Made by a program: the position numbers and the translations under genes
Shown here: positions 28,796 to 36,886 of the stretch, in pieces
Layout of the letters: each line of letters starts with the position of its first letter
How positions within the stretch are numbered: the stretch's first letter is position 1
The notes under the pieces: generated by a model
The model's database searches: none
Seen by the model: the letters and a program-made list of their open reading frames with translations, nothing else
What the model was told of the DNA's origin: nothing
Source: Luminiphilus sp.
GTDB taxonomy: Bacteria > Pseudomonadota > Gammaproteobacteria > Pseudomonadales > Halieaceae
Length of the DNA stretch: 38,046 nucleotides
Direction of reading: 5' to 3'
Assembly (NCBI GenBank): GCA_012270045.1
Contig: JAAXJC010000178.1
Location: 1-38,046, forward strand

Positions 28796-29880
28796 TCGGA
28801 CGCTCCAAGGGCCGCCAACTGATCCGCCTGATGCTCTGTCCGCAGGGGCTGGACCAAAGCATCCAGGTCCCCCGCCACCACCTCATCCAACTTGTACAGG
28901 GTCAGGTTGATACGGTGATCCGTGACCCGACCCTGGGGGAAGTTGTAGGTCCGGATTCTTTCAGATCTGTCACCGCTGCCAACCAGGTTGCGCCGCTCCG
29001 CCGCCTGCTCGCTCATCGCCTTTTCTTCTGCAGCGCTTAACAACCTTGCCTGCAACAGCGACATGGCCCGGGCCCGGTTTTTGTGCTGGGAGCGTTCATC
29101 CTGGCATTCAACCACCACACCCGTGGGCAGGTGGGTTATGCGGACCGCAGAATCAGTGGTGTTCACATGCTGGCCACCCGCGCCGGAGGAGCGAAAAGTG
29201 TCGATGCGCAGATCCTCCTTGCGAATATCAACGTTCTCCACCTCGTCGGGCTCAGCCATCACCGCAACGGTGCAGGCTGAGGTGTGGATACGCCCCTGGG
29301 ACTCGGTTTCAGGAACACGCTGGACCCGGTGGGCTCCAGACTCAAACTTGAGGTGGGCATAGACGTCGTCGCCAATTACCCGGGAAATGACCTCCTTGAA
29401 ACCGCCATGGTCGCCCGGCCGCTCAGACAGGGTTTCAATCCGCCAGCCCTTGGACTCCGCGTAACGGGCGTACATGCGGAACAGGTCACCCGAAAAAATG
29501 GCCGCCTCATCGCCACCGGTGCCCGCCCTGATTTCCAGATACACGTTGTTGCCATCGCGATGGTCCCGGGGCAACAACAGCAGCTGCAGTTCAGCCTCCA
29601 ATTTTTGGGACTGTTCGGTGGCCGCCGCCAATTCCTCCGACGCCATCTCACGTAGCTCAGCATCGGATTCCGCCAGCATTTCCCTGGCCGCCTCGGCATC
29701 TTCACTGGCCCGGCGATGGGCCGTAAATACCGTGACCACTTCATCCAACTGGGCAAATTCCCTGGACAGATCACGAAACAGATCGTTGTTCTGGGCGGTC
29801 TCGGGGTCCCCCAACAGGGCCGCTACTTCCTCGTGCCGATCCACCAGGCTCGCCAGCTTTTCCGTGAGGGACGCTTTCAC
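28792..29880 (-). CDS. prfA: Peptide chain release factor 1
   Basis: Ends translation at UAA and UAG codons. The start is GTG 29880, overlapping the hemA TGA (GTGA). It is 362 residues, as usual. The codon-recognition loop is PET (190-192) in [14 protein letters not shown], a permitted PxT variant. The GGQ peptidyl-hydrolysis motif lies at 235-237 in [24 protein letters not shown]. The gene after it, prmC, encodes the enzyme that methylates this glutamine. The presence of an intact RF1 means UAG should act as a stop in this organism, which bears on the amber codon in ychF. Confidence 0.98.
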   Translation of the reverse strand: MKASLTEKLASLVDRHEEVAALLGDPETAQNNDLFRDLSREFAQLDEVVTVFTAHRRASEDAEAAREMLAESDAELREMASEELAAATEQSQKLEAELQLLLLPRDHRDGNNVYLEIRAGTGGDEAAIFSGDLFRMYARYAESKGWRIETLSERPGDHGGFKEVISRVIGDDVYAHLKFESGAHRVQRVPETESQGRIHTSACTVAVMAEPDEVENVDIRKEDLRIDTFRSSGAGGQHVNTTDSAVRITHLPTGVVVECQDERSQHKNRARAMSLLQARLLSAAEEKAMSEQAAERRNLVGSGDRSERIRTYNFPQGRVTDHRINLTLYKLDEVVAGDLDALVQPLRTEHQADQLAALGASE

Positions 29881-31196
29881 TGCAGCGTGGGCTTCTCGTC
29901 TTCTGCCTCGAGGTTGTCACCCAACCCAAGCAGGGCCTTGGCCCTGCTGACCTGGCCATCATCGCCCTCCCGGGCCACCTGGCGCAGGCCCGCTGTGGGA
30001 GCGTGGATGAGTTTATTGGTCAGGTCCCGGGCGAGACGGCGCAATATATCCTCGGCATCTTCACCCCGCCCCACGGCCCTGAGGGCCTTGTCGAGCTCAA
30101 CCTCCTGAATGGCGAGGGCCGATTCACGGAAGGACCGTACTACATCCGCCGATTGTCGAGCGCGGATATCGTCCTCCACGGCGACGATGCCTTCGCTGAT
30201 AATACTGTCCGCCTTGTTGGCCTCGCTGGCGCGCAGACGCAGGTTTTCTTCTATCACGTCCCTGAGATCGTCCACCGAGTAGAGATAGATATCGGAGAGA
30301 TCAGATACCTCGGGTTCAATATCCCTCGGTACCGCGAGGTCAATCAGCAACATGGGCCGGTAATGCCGTTCTTTCAGCGCCCGCTCCACGGCACCCTTGC
30401 CCAGAATGGGCAACTGGCTTGCGGTTGAACTGATCACGATATCCGCCTCGGGCAATCGATCGGGGACATCCGCAAGCAATACCGCCTGGGCATCAAATTG
30501 CTCGGCCAGGGACTCGGCCCGGGCCAACGTCCTGTTGGCTATGATCAGGTTGCCCAGACCCGCATCGCAGAGGTGCTTTGCCACCAGTTCGATGGTCTCC
30601 CCCGCACCCAGCAACAAAGCCGTGCGCTTCTTGAGGTTGGAGAAAATATGGCCGGCCAGGTCCACCGATGCGTAGGCCACCGAGACCGGGTTCTCACCAA
30701 TTGCGGTGTCGGTCCTGACTTTTTTAGCGATTCGAAACGCTTCCGGGAACAGGCGCTGCAGTCGACTACCGACGGCGCCAGCTTCCTCCGCTACCGCAAA
30801 GGCAGACTTCAACTGACCAAAAATTTGTGGCTCACCGAGCACCATGGAATTCAATCCGGACGCCACCCGCACCAAATGTGTCATGGCCTGTTTGCCGTGA
30901 TGCCGGTAGGCACAGGTTGCCAACGCCTCAGCGTTGAGGCCGTGATAGTCGCCGATCCAGGAGATCAGGGCATCGCTGGCGGCCAACGGGTCACCCGTCC
31001 CCGCCGTCACACCGTAGATTTCGGTCCGGTTACAGGTGGAGAGAATGACCACCTCGTGCAGGGGCACGGCGGACAGGGCCTGACCCAGGGCGGAGGGGAT
31101 GTTTTCCGGGGCAAAAGACACCCGCTCTCTGATTTCGAGAGTTGCGGAGTCGTGGTTGATACCCACCGCAATCAGGTCCGTTAGCACGATAGCCAT
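29877..31196 (-). CDS. hemA: Glutamyl-tRNA reductase
   Basis: First step of C5-pathway tetrapyrrole synthesis: reduces Glu-tRNA(Glu) to glutamate-1-semialdehyde using NADPH. I choose ATG 31196 (439 aa, starting [20 protein letters not shown]); in-frame starts at 31244 and 31262 lie too close to the likely promoter. The catalytic cysteine is Cys55 in [27 protein letters not shown] and [16 protein letters not shown], the NADPH site, are intact, and the C-terminal dimerisation helix is present. hemA-prfA-prmC is conserved. It diverges from lbcA. Confidence 0.96.
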   Translation of the reverse strand: MAIVLTDLIAVGINHDSATLEIRERVSFAPENIPSALGQALSAVPLHEVVILSTCNRTEIYGVTAGTGDPLAASDALISWIGDYHGLNAEALATCAYRHHGKQAMTHLVRVASGLNSMVLGEPQIFGQLKSAFAVAEEAGAVGSRLQRLFPEAFRIAKKVRTDTAIGENPVSVAYASVDLAGHIFSNLKKRTALLLGAGETIELVAKHLCDAGLGNLIIANRTLARAESLAEQFDAQAVLLADVPDRLPEADIVISSTASQLPILGKGAVERALKERHYRPMLLIDLAVPRDIEPEVSDLSDIYLYSVDDLRDVIEENLRLRASEANKADSIISEGIVAVEDDIRARQSADVVRSFRESALAIQEVELDKALRAVGRGEDAEDILRRLARDLTNKLIHAPTAGLRQVAREGDDGQVSRAKALLGLGDNLEAEDEKPTLQ

Positions 31197-31250
31197 GTCT
31201 TTGCCCAACTTGGTGCGCAATGATAGCAAGAAGACCGCTGACATGCCGCG

Positions 31251-31256
31251 TATAAT
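31251..31256 (+). promoter_or_regulatory. Candidate -10 element of the lbcA promoter
   Basis: A perfect TATAAT lies 49 bp before the lbcA ATG in the hemA-lbcA divergent region (31197-31304). I find no good TTGACA-like element 16-18 bp upstream. The opposite strand of the same bases (CATTATA) could contribute to the hemA promoter. Confidence 0.35.
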
Positions 31257-31304
31257 GACCACGCTACCATGGGTTTACAGACACCTCTGTGCCATCATTG
31301 AACT

Positions 31305-33074
31305 ATGAAGACTAACCTTGCCCCACTTGCCGTGCTGGCGCTGTCGGCGCTACTGATCAGCGGCTGCCAGGTTGCCCCCCCGCAGCCGCCGGCGGCTGGC
31401 ACCGGGACAGAGCAGGCGCAGGCCCAGAGTCCCGCGGTAAAGCCGGACCCGCCACCACCTCCAGCCGAAATTCCAATTCCCGAGGACAGTCTTTATCCCC
31501 TGCTAAAGGCTGAATTCTTGCTGCGGGAGCGACAGTTCGACCCGGCGCTGGCAATCCTCACCGAACAGGCATTGAAGCTTGATGACGCCGCCCTGGCCCG
31601 TCGGGCACTGCGACTGGCAGAGTTCCGCCAGGACGATGCCAAGTCGCTAACCCTGGCCGTCAGGCTGTCTGAGTTGGACGTCGGGGATGCAGCCGCGGCG
31701 ACCACCGCCATGGGCCTGTTGATCAGGGCGGGGAGGCCCGAAGAGGCATTGATATTTGCGCGCACGGCCAAAGAACGGGGCGCTCGAATCAATGCCCCCG
31801 CACTGTTGGTCTCCTGGGATTCCTTGCCGCCCGAAAAACGCCGGGCAGTGGCGAGCGCTGTTGAAGCCCTGGCCGAGGATTGGCCCCAGGACCAGGACAT
31901 CGCCATTGCCGTGGCCTATCTGCGCCGTGCCCAGGATGACCCGGAACGTGCCCTGGCGGCACTTGAGCCTGTGCTGGCAGCCAATCCCGATGAGGAGAGG
32001 GCCCTGCTGCTGTGGAGCCAGATCAAACTGGATATCGGCGCCCAACAACCCTTTTCCCTGTTGCAGGCGTCGGTGGACCGAAATCCTGAGAACGAAGCCC
32101 TGCGACTGCAGTTGGCCCGGCTACTGGCCAGCGCCGAGGTACTCGACCAGGCCCGGGAACAGTTTGCCATGCTGCTGACGCTGTCACCCCGCAATGGTGA
32201 TTATCTCTTTTCCCTCGCACTGATCGAACTTGAAGCGAAGGATTACCAGGCCGCGAAACGCAATCTGCAGGACCTCATTGGCCTGGGCCAGAGGCTGAAC
32301 GAGGCCCACTACTACCTCGGTCGAGCCCACGAAAACTTGCAGGAAGAAGAGCAAGCCATCGAAGCCTACGATCAGGTGGGTCCCGGCCGGGAATTTTATG
32401 ATGCGACCCGGCGTGCAGCGGAACTGCGCCTCAACAGTGGCGAAACCCTTGAATTTCGGGATGGCTTCCGGCGCAGCAGGGCGCGCAACCCGGGTCAGGC
32501 CGAGCAGCTTTACGCGGTAGAAGCGGAGGTGCTCCGGGAGATTGGTGAAGTCGAACTGGCCATTGACGTCTACACTGAGGCCCTGGATCTTTTCCCCGAG
32601 TCCATGACCCTGCGCTACGGTCGTGCGATGGCCCACGAAACCCTGGAAGACATTCCCGGCATGGAGCAGGACCTGCGTGCCATCCTCGAGTTGGAGCCCA
32701 ACAACGCCACAACCCTTAACGCCCTTGGCTACACGCTGACCGTCCATACCGATCGCTATCAGGAAGCGGCAGCCCTGATTGAAAAGGCCCTGGAACTTTC
32801 CCCGGGGGAGCCCGCCATTCTGGACAGCCTTGGCTGGGTCTATTTCAAGTTGGGTAGGTTCCTGCAGGCCGTCGATCTGCTGACGGAGGCTTATTCCCTG
32901 TTCCCTGACGCCGAAGTGGCGGCTCATCTTGGTGAGGCTCTCTGGGCATCGGGCAAGGAACAGGACGCCCTGACCGTGTGGCGCAACTCCCTGGAGCGAG
33001 AGCCGGAGGCATCCCACGTCACCGATACCCTGGAACGACTGGGCGTAAGCCTGGACCCTCCCGCTGTTGATTAG
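31305..33074 (+). CDS. TPR lipoprotein, LbcA-like
   Basis: Tetratricopeptide-repeat lipoprotein of 589 residues. The signal peptide MKTNLAPLAVLALSALLISG ends in a lipobox with lipid-anchored Cys21; Gln22 at +2 suggests sorting to the outer membrane. A Pro/Gln/Ala-rich linker (about 24-58) precedes helical TPR repeats across the rest, with clear units around YYLGRAHENLQEEEQAIEAY, LNALGYTLTVHTDRYQEAA and ILDSLGWVYFKLGRFLQAVD. In Pseudomonas aeruginosa the gene between hemA and lolB encodes LbcA, the adaptor that activates the periplasmic protease CtpA. This gene has the same place and build, so I infer the same role. It overlaps lolB by 8 bp. Confidence 0.88.
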   Translation: MKTNLAPLAVLALSALLISGCQVAPPQPPAAGTGTEQAQAQSPAVKPDPPPPPAEIPIPEDSLYPLLKAEFLLRERQFDPALAILTEQALKLDDAALARRALRLAEFRQDDAKSLTLAVRLSELDVGDAAAATTAMGLLIRAGRPEEALIFARTAKERGARINAPALLVSWDSLPPEKRRAVASAVEALAEDWPQDQDIAIAVAYLRRAQDDPERALAALEPVLAANPDEERALLLWSQIKLDIGAQQPFSLLQASVDRNPENEALRLQLARLLASAEVLDQAREQFAMLLTLSPRNGDYLFSLALIELEAKDYQAAKRNLQDLIGLGQRLNEAHYYLGRAHENLQEEEQAIEAYDQVGPGREFYDATRRAAELRLNSGETLEFRDGFRRSRARNPGQAEQLYAVEAEVLREIGEVELAIDVYTEALDLFPESMTLRYGRAMAHETLEDIPGMEQDLRAILELEPNNATTLNALGYTLTVHTDRYQEAAALIEKALELSPGEPAILDSLGWVYFKLGRFLQAVDLLTEAYSLFPDAEVAAHLGEALWASGKEQDALTVWRNSLEREPEASHVTDTLERLGVSLDPPAVD

Positions 33075-33606
33075 CGCCCCCCTGCCGCTCACTGCGCTGG
33101 CATTGCTGGCTTTGCTGGTGGGGTGCGCCCACACCCCCGACTCCGAAATCGCCGGGGCGATTCAACCTCCCAAGGCCCTGGCTGGATGGTCGGTAGCCGG
33201 CAAGGCCGCCCTGACCCAAGCCGACAGCACCCGCACGGTATCCATCCATTGGCAACACACTGACAGTAACCAGGATCAGGTGCTGCTATCTGGGCCGCTG
33301 GGAGCCGGCGCCCTGGAACTGCGCCGCCGGGGTACTGAGCTGTTCTGGCTGGACGATGGCCTCGAGCAACCCCTGACGTCACTGCCCATGCACAGTGAAG
33401 CCCGCAGCGCGGCGGACAACCTGCCATTGATCAGTGTCAGTGACTGGTTGCTGGGCTATCCCGAGCCGGTGGATGGCTGGTCGGTCGCTGTCACCGAGTG
33501 GCAACAGGTTGATGGCTGGCGGGTGCCGCGGAGGATCAAGGCGCACCGAGACGATGTCTCGGTCAAGTTGGTGCTGCTCAACTGGCAGCTGTCACCCCCG
33601 ACATGA
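33067..33606 (+). CDS. lolB: Outer-membrane lipoprotein receptor LolB
   Basis: Accepts lipoproteins from LolA and inserts them in the outer membrane; it is itself a lipoprotein. The start appears to be TTG 33067, inside the end of the TPR gene; no later start would leave a full signal peptide. The lipobox LALLALLVGC gives Cys20. The mature part has LAGWSVAGKAAL, VSIHWQHTDSNQDQVLLSGPLGAGALEL and SDWLLGYP, typical LolB, in 179 residues, slightly short for the family. It ends in an ATGA overlap with ispE. lolB-ispE-prs is conserved in gammaproteobacteria. Confidence 0.93.
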   Translation: MISAPLPLTALALLALLVGCAHTPDSEIAGAIQPPKALAGWSVAGKAALTQADSTRTVSIHWQHTDSNQDQVLLSGPLGAGALELRRRGTELFWLDDGLEQPLTSLPMHSEARSAADNLPLISVSDWLLGYPEPVDGWSVAVTEWQQVDGWRVPRRIKAHRDDVSVKLVLLNWQLSPPT

Positions 33607-34441
33607 CAGTTCGCCTGATCAAAGCCCTGTCCCCGGCAAAGCTGAATCTGTTCCTGCATGTGACGGGCCGCCGCCCCGACGGCCGCCATAACCTGCAAAC
33701 CGTCTTCCAGTTGCTGCAGTGGGGTGACGACATGGAGTTCGAGCGCTGCGATACCGGCGGCTGCTCGCTGGAATCAGAACTCCCGGACGTGGCCCCAGAG
33801 CATAACCTGATTCTGCGAGCTGCCAACTTATTGACCCGGAGCGAGCACGCGGACGCGGGGGTGCGCATCCGCATTAACAAACGAATCCCCATGGGGGGCG
33901 GCCTGGGCGGGGGCAGCTCCAACGCCGCCGTGACCCTGTTGGCAGTGAATCAACTGTTGGGACTTGGCCACTCACTGACCGATTTAGCGGCTATGGCCTG
34001 CAATTGGGCGCTGATATACCGGTGTTTGTACACGGTCACAGCGCCTGGGCGGAGGGCCTTGGGGAACAGTTGACGCCCCTGGATCTGCCCGAGCGCTGGT
34101 ACATCATCCTGCGGCCCAACTGTCATGTCAGCACCGCGGAGATATTCAATGCCCCCGAATTGACAAGGAACACGACCCCGATCACAATGTCGGCCTTTTT
34201 TGCGGGGGGCGCCCGCAACGATTTGCAAGCTGTCGTTGAAAAGCGCTACCCGGAAGTGCGTAACGCGTTGAAGATATTGGAAAAATCAACGCCTGCAATG
34301 ATGACTGGCAGCGGCTCCTGTGTGTTTGGGCAGGTCGATTCCGAAAGCAGGGCCCGCAGCATCGCCGCAGATATACCGGCATCAATGACGCCGGTGGTGG
34401 CGAGGGGCATTAATCACAGTCCCGATTTCATCACGCACTGA
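33603..34441 (+). pseudogene. ispE: 4-diphosphocytidyl-2-C-methyl-D-erythritol kinase, frameshifted
   Basis: GHMP kinase of the MEP isoprenoid pathway. The first part, frame of ATG 33603, gives LSPAKLNLFLHVTGRRPDGR with substrate-contacting Lys13, and the ATP loop PMGGGLGGGSSNAA. It runs correctly to about residue 132 (DLAAMA), then turns into nonsense with a stop at 34071-34073. From 33998 another frame continues the protein: LQLGADIPVFVHGHSAWAEG with the catalytic Asp, then MMTGSGSCVFGQ, to a stop at 34439-34441. Restoring one base (GCCTG to GCCCTG at 33996-34000) gives one 279-residue IspE of normal length. No slippery run marks a programmed shift. As IspE is essential in MEP-pathway bacteria, a sequence error is likeliest; a true lesion is not excluded. 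Confidence 0.92.
34160..34188 (+). promoter_or_regulatory. Candidate promoter for tRNA-Gln and prs inside ispE
   Basis: A perfect TTGACA (34160-34165), a 17-bp spacer and CACAAT (34183-34188, four of six consensus positions) lie within the last third of ispE, about 265 bp before the tRNA. Only 14 bp separate the ispE stop from the tRNA, so an internal promoter for the tRNA and prs is plausible. Confidence 0.35.
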
Positions 34442-34455
34442 CATTGCCGTTTCAT

Positions 34456-34530
34456 TGGGGTGTCGCCAAGTGGCAAGGCAGCGGGTTTTGATCCCGCCAT
34501 TCGCAGGTTCGAATCCTGCCACCCCAGCCA
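34456..34530 (+). tRNA. tRNA-Gln (anticodon TTG)
   Basis: A 75-nt cloverleaf can be drawn: acceptor TGGGGTG pairs with CACCCCA, followed by discriminator G and an encoded CCA at 34528-34530. The anticodon arm is GCGGG-TTTTGAT-CCCGC, giving anticodon TTG, which reads CAA and by wobble CAG. The T arm is GCAGG-TTCGAAT-CCTGC. It sits between ispE and prs, where tRNA-Gln is often found in gammaproteobacteria. With GatCAB encoded in the same window, charging through Glu-tRNA(Gln) is possible if GlnRS is absent. Confidence 0.97.
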
Positions 34531-34565
34531 TACAACCAAGCTGGTAAGACAACGAGGCGCCGATC

Positions 34566-35516
34566 ATGTCATCCAAGATTATGGTCTTCACCGGGAACGC
34601 CAACCCCGAACTGGCGCGCATGGTGGCGGATCGCCTCTACCTGACCCTCGGTGCCGCCCAGGTCAGCAAGTTCTCGGACGGTGAGATTACGGTCGAACTG
34701 AATGAGAACGTGCGCGGAAAAGACGTCTTCGTTATCCAGAGCACCTGCCGGCCCACCAATGACAATCTCATCGAACTCGTTTTGATGATTGACGCCCTGC
34801 GCCGAGCGTCGGCGGGTCGTATAACCGCCGTAGTGCCCTACTTTGGCTATGCTCGCCAGGATCGCCGGGTCCGCTCCGCTCGGGTCCCCATCTCGTCCAA
34901 GGTGGTTGCCGACATGATGGCCGCCGTAGGCGTTGACCGGGTGCTGACCGTCGATCTGCACGCCGAGCAGATCCAGGGGTTCTTCACCTGCGCCGTGGAC
35001 AATGTCTACGCTTCGTCGGTGCTGAACCACGACATCAGCCGATGTAACTACGAAAATCTGATGGTGGTGTCCCCCGATATTGGCGGCGTGGTGCGTGCCC
35101 GGGCCATCGCCAAGCAATTGGATGACGCGGAATTGGCGATCATCGACAAACGGCGGCCCCGGGCCAATGAAGCCGAAGTGATGAACCTGATCGGTGATGT
35201 CGACGGCAGGACCTGCATTATGGTTGATGACATGGTCGATACCGCTGGCACACTGTGCAGCGCGGCCAAGGCGCTCAAGGACCGGGGTGCCACCAAGGTC
35301 GTCGCCTACTGTACCCACGCCGTGCTCTCGGGCAAGGCTCTGGATAATCTGCGGGACTCCCAGCTCGACGAGTTGGTGGTGACCGACAGCATTCCTCTGT
35401 CCGACGAGGCCAGGGCATTGAGCAACATCCGGCAACTGACCATCAGTGACCTGCTCGCCGAGTCCATTCGCCGGGTCAGTAACGAAGAATCTATCAGCGC
35501 ACTGTTCGACGAATAA
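34566..35516 (+). CDS. prs: Ribose-phosphate pyrophosphokinase
   Basis: Makes PRPP from ribose 5-phosphate and ATP for nucleotides, histidine and tryptophan. It is 316 residues, class I length. Present are [19 protein letters not shown], the flexible loop region [13 protein letters not shown] (about 94-106), [31 protein letters not shown], and the PRPP-binding loop [17 protein letters not shown] (about 220-236). GAGG lies 9 nt upstream of the ATG. The 73 bp to rplY hold a stem-loop reported separately. Confidence 0.98.
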   Translation: MSSKIMVFTGNANPELARMVADRLYLTLGAAQVSKFSDGEITVELNENVRGKDVFVIQSTCRPTNDNLIELVLMIDALRRASAGRITAVVPYFGYARQDRRVRSARVPISSKVVADMMAAVGVDRVLTVDLHAEQIQGFFTCAVDNVYASSVLNHDISRCNYENLMVVSPDIGGVVRARAIAKQLDDAELAIIDKRRPRANEAEVMNLIGDVDGRTCIMVDDMVDTAGTLCSAAKALKDRGATKVVAYCTHAVLSGKALDNLRDSQLDELVVTDSIPLSDEARALSNIRQLTISDLLAESIRRVSNEESISALFDE

Positions 35517-35539
35517 TCGCCGTTCGGTGTAAACCCACC

Positions 35540-35570
35540 CACCACAGTACCGGTCGCAGGTTCCGTGGTG
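35540..35570 (+). other. Stem-loop in the rplY leader
   Basis: CACCAC (35540-35545) pairs with GTGGTG (35565-35570). Inside a symmetric 3x3 internal loop, ACC pairs with GGT around a 7-nt loop. It ends about 20 nt before the rplY ATG, close to the GGAG ribosome binding site, so it could modulate L25 synthesis. No T-run follows, so it is not a typical terminator. Confidence 0.25.
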
Positions 35571-35589
35571 TAGTTAAAGGAGACAGACC

Positions 35590-36246
35590 ATGTCTGAATC
35601 TTTCGAAGTACAAGCCGAGGTTCGGGCCGACGAAGGGAAAGGTGCGAGCCGCCGCCTGCGTCGACTCGAGGGAAAAGTCCCCGGCGTCGTTTATGGCGGC
35701 GAGTCCGCAGCACGTAGCATCAGCCTGATCCGCAAGGATCTGGAGAAAATGCTGGAGAACGAGGCGTTCTATACCTCGGTACTCAACGTCAATGTGGATG
35801 GCGCGACAGAGAGCGCGATCCTCAAGGATGTGCAGCGCCATCCTGCCAAGGGCTTTCCCATGCACGTGGACTTTTTGCGGGTGCAGGCGGACAAGGCCAT
35901 TAAGGTCAACGTGCCGCTACACTTCACCAATGAGGAAACCTGCACCGGCGTCAAGCTGGGCGGCGGCATGATCCAGCACCAGGCCACCGATATGGAAGTC
36001 CAGTGTTTGCCCGGGGACATACCCGATTACATTGAAGTCGATATGACCGATGTCGATGTGGGCCAGATTGTCCACCTGTCGGACGTCACGCTGCCCGAAG
36101 GTGTTGTGTCCACGGCACTGGCCCTGGGCGATGATCACGACCTGGCCATTGCGGCGGTGATCGCTCCCAAAGGCGGCAAGTCAGATGACGAAGCCGACAG
36201 CAGTGCACCCGAGGCCGAGGGCGAGGAGCCCGAAGCCGAAGAGTGA
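35590..36246 (+). CDS. rplY: 50S ribosomal protein L25, long (Ctc) form
   Basis: Binds 5S rRNA in the large subunit. The 218-residue protein is the long Ctc type: an N-terminal L25 domain (1-95, VRADEGKGASRRLRRLEGKVPGVVYGG, RHPAKGFPMHVDFLRV), a C-terminal beta domain (about 100-190, VPLHFTNEETCTGVKLGGG, DYIEVDMTDVDVGQIVHLSDV), and a strongly acidic tail. E. coli has only the short N-terminal form. AAAGGAG lies upstream of the ATG. prs-rplY-pth-ychF is a conserved order. Confidence 0.97.
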   Translation: MSESFEVQAEVRADEGKGASRRLRRLEGKVPGVVYGGESAARSISLIRKDLEKMLENEAFYTSVLNVNVDGATESAILKDVQRHPAKGFPMHVDFLRVQADKAIKVNVPLHFTNEETCTGVKLGGGMIQHQATDMEVQCLPGDIPDYIEVDMTDVDVGQIVHLSDVTLPEGVVSTALALGDDHDLAIAAVIAPKGGKSDDEADSSAPEAEGEEPEAEE

Positions 36247-36255
36247 GATGACGCT

Positions 36256-36858
36256 GTGCTGGCTATCCAGCTCATCGTCGGGCTCTGCAATCCAGGCAAG
36301 ACCTACGAAGGCACCCGCCACAACGCGGGTGCTTTTTTTGTTGAGGAGATTGCCAGGCGCTGTGGCACTGCGCTCACGCCGGAGAGCAAATTCCATGGTG
36401 ACACCGCGCGGGTCACCTTCAGTGGCCACGATTTGAGGCTGCTGCGACCGGACACCTTTATGAATCGCAGCGGACGGTCGGTGGCTGCCCTGGCTAATTT
36501 TTACCGTATCGCACCCGAGGCAATCCTGATTGCCCATGATGAACTGGACATGCCTCCGGGCAGTGCACGGTTCAAGCAGGGTGGCGGCCACGGCGGTCAT
36601 AACGGCCTCAGGGATATCATTCCGGCGCTGGGTGGGAATAGGGAATTTCATAGGCTGCGCGTGGGTATCGGTCATCCCGGACATGCGAGGGAAGTCTCGG
36701 ACTACGTACTGGCCAAACCCAGCAAGGCTGACCGGCAGGCGATCGACGCCATCGTTGATGAGGCCGTTGCCAGCCTGCCGCTGTTGCTGGATGGCGACGC
36801 CGTCAAGGCCATGACCCGCCTGCACAGCATCGATACCGCGCAGCCCCCTGCGCTCTGA
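36256..36858 (+). CDS. pth: Peptidyl-tRNA hydrolase
   Basis: Releases peptides from prematurely dropped peptidyl-tRNAs. The start is GTG 36256; the ATG at 36248 is in another frame. The 200 residues contain [23 protein letters not shown] with catalytic His22 and Asn12, and [28 protein letters not shown] with the conserved Asp. Cys11 occupies a site that is Gly or Ala in most homologues; E. coli has Ala, so this is within tolerance. It follows rplY by 9 bp. Confidence 0.96.
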   Translation: MLAIQLIVGLCNPGKTYEGTRHNAGAFFVEEIARRCGTALTPESKFHGDTARVTFSGHDLRLLRPDTFMNRSGRSVAALANFYRIAPEAILIAHDELDMPPGSARFKQGGGHGGHNGLRDIIPALGGNREFHRLRVGIGHPGHAREVSDYVLAKPSKADRQAIDAIVDEAVASLPLLLDGDAVKAMTRLHSIDTAQPPAL

Positions 36859-36886
36859 CAGACACGAAAGGGTTGAGGAATACGTT

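Noticed and set aside
29306-29314. PET in place of PAT/PVT in the RF1 recognition loop
   Set aside because: Only the outer Pro and Thr of the PxT motif are strictly conserved; the middle residue varies.
34004-34441. A separate 145-residue gene after the first part of ispE
   Set aside because: Its sequence is the C-terminal half of IspE, with GADIPVFVHGH and MTGSGSCVF, so it is the rest of a frameshifted gene.
34569-35435. A 288-codon minus-strand open frame across prs
   Set aside because: Antisense shadow of the prs gene; GC-rich codon use keeps the opposite frame open.
36281-36298. GLCNPG in Pth instead of the common GLGNPG
   Set aside because: This position already varies (Ala in E. coli), and the catalytic His and Asn are present.
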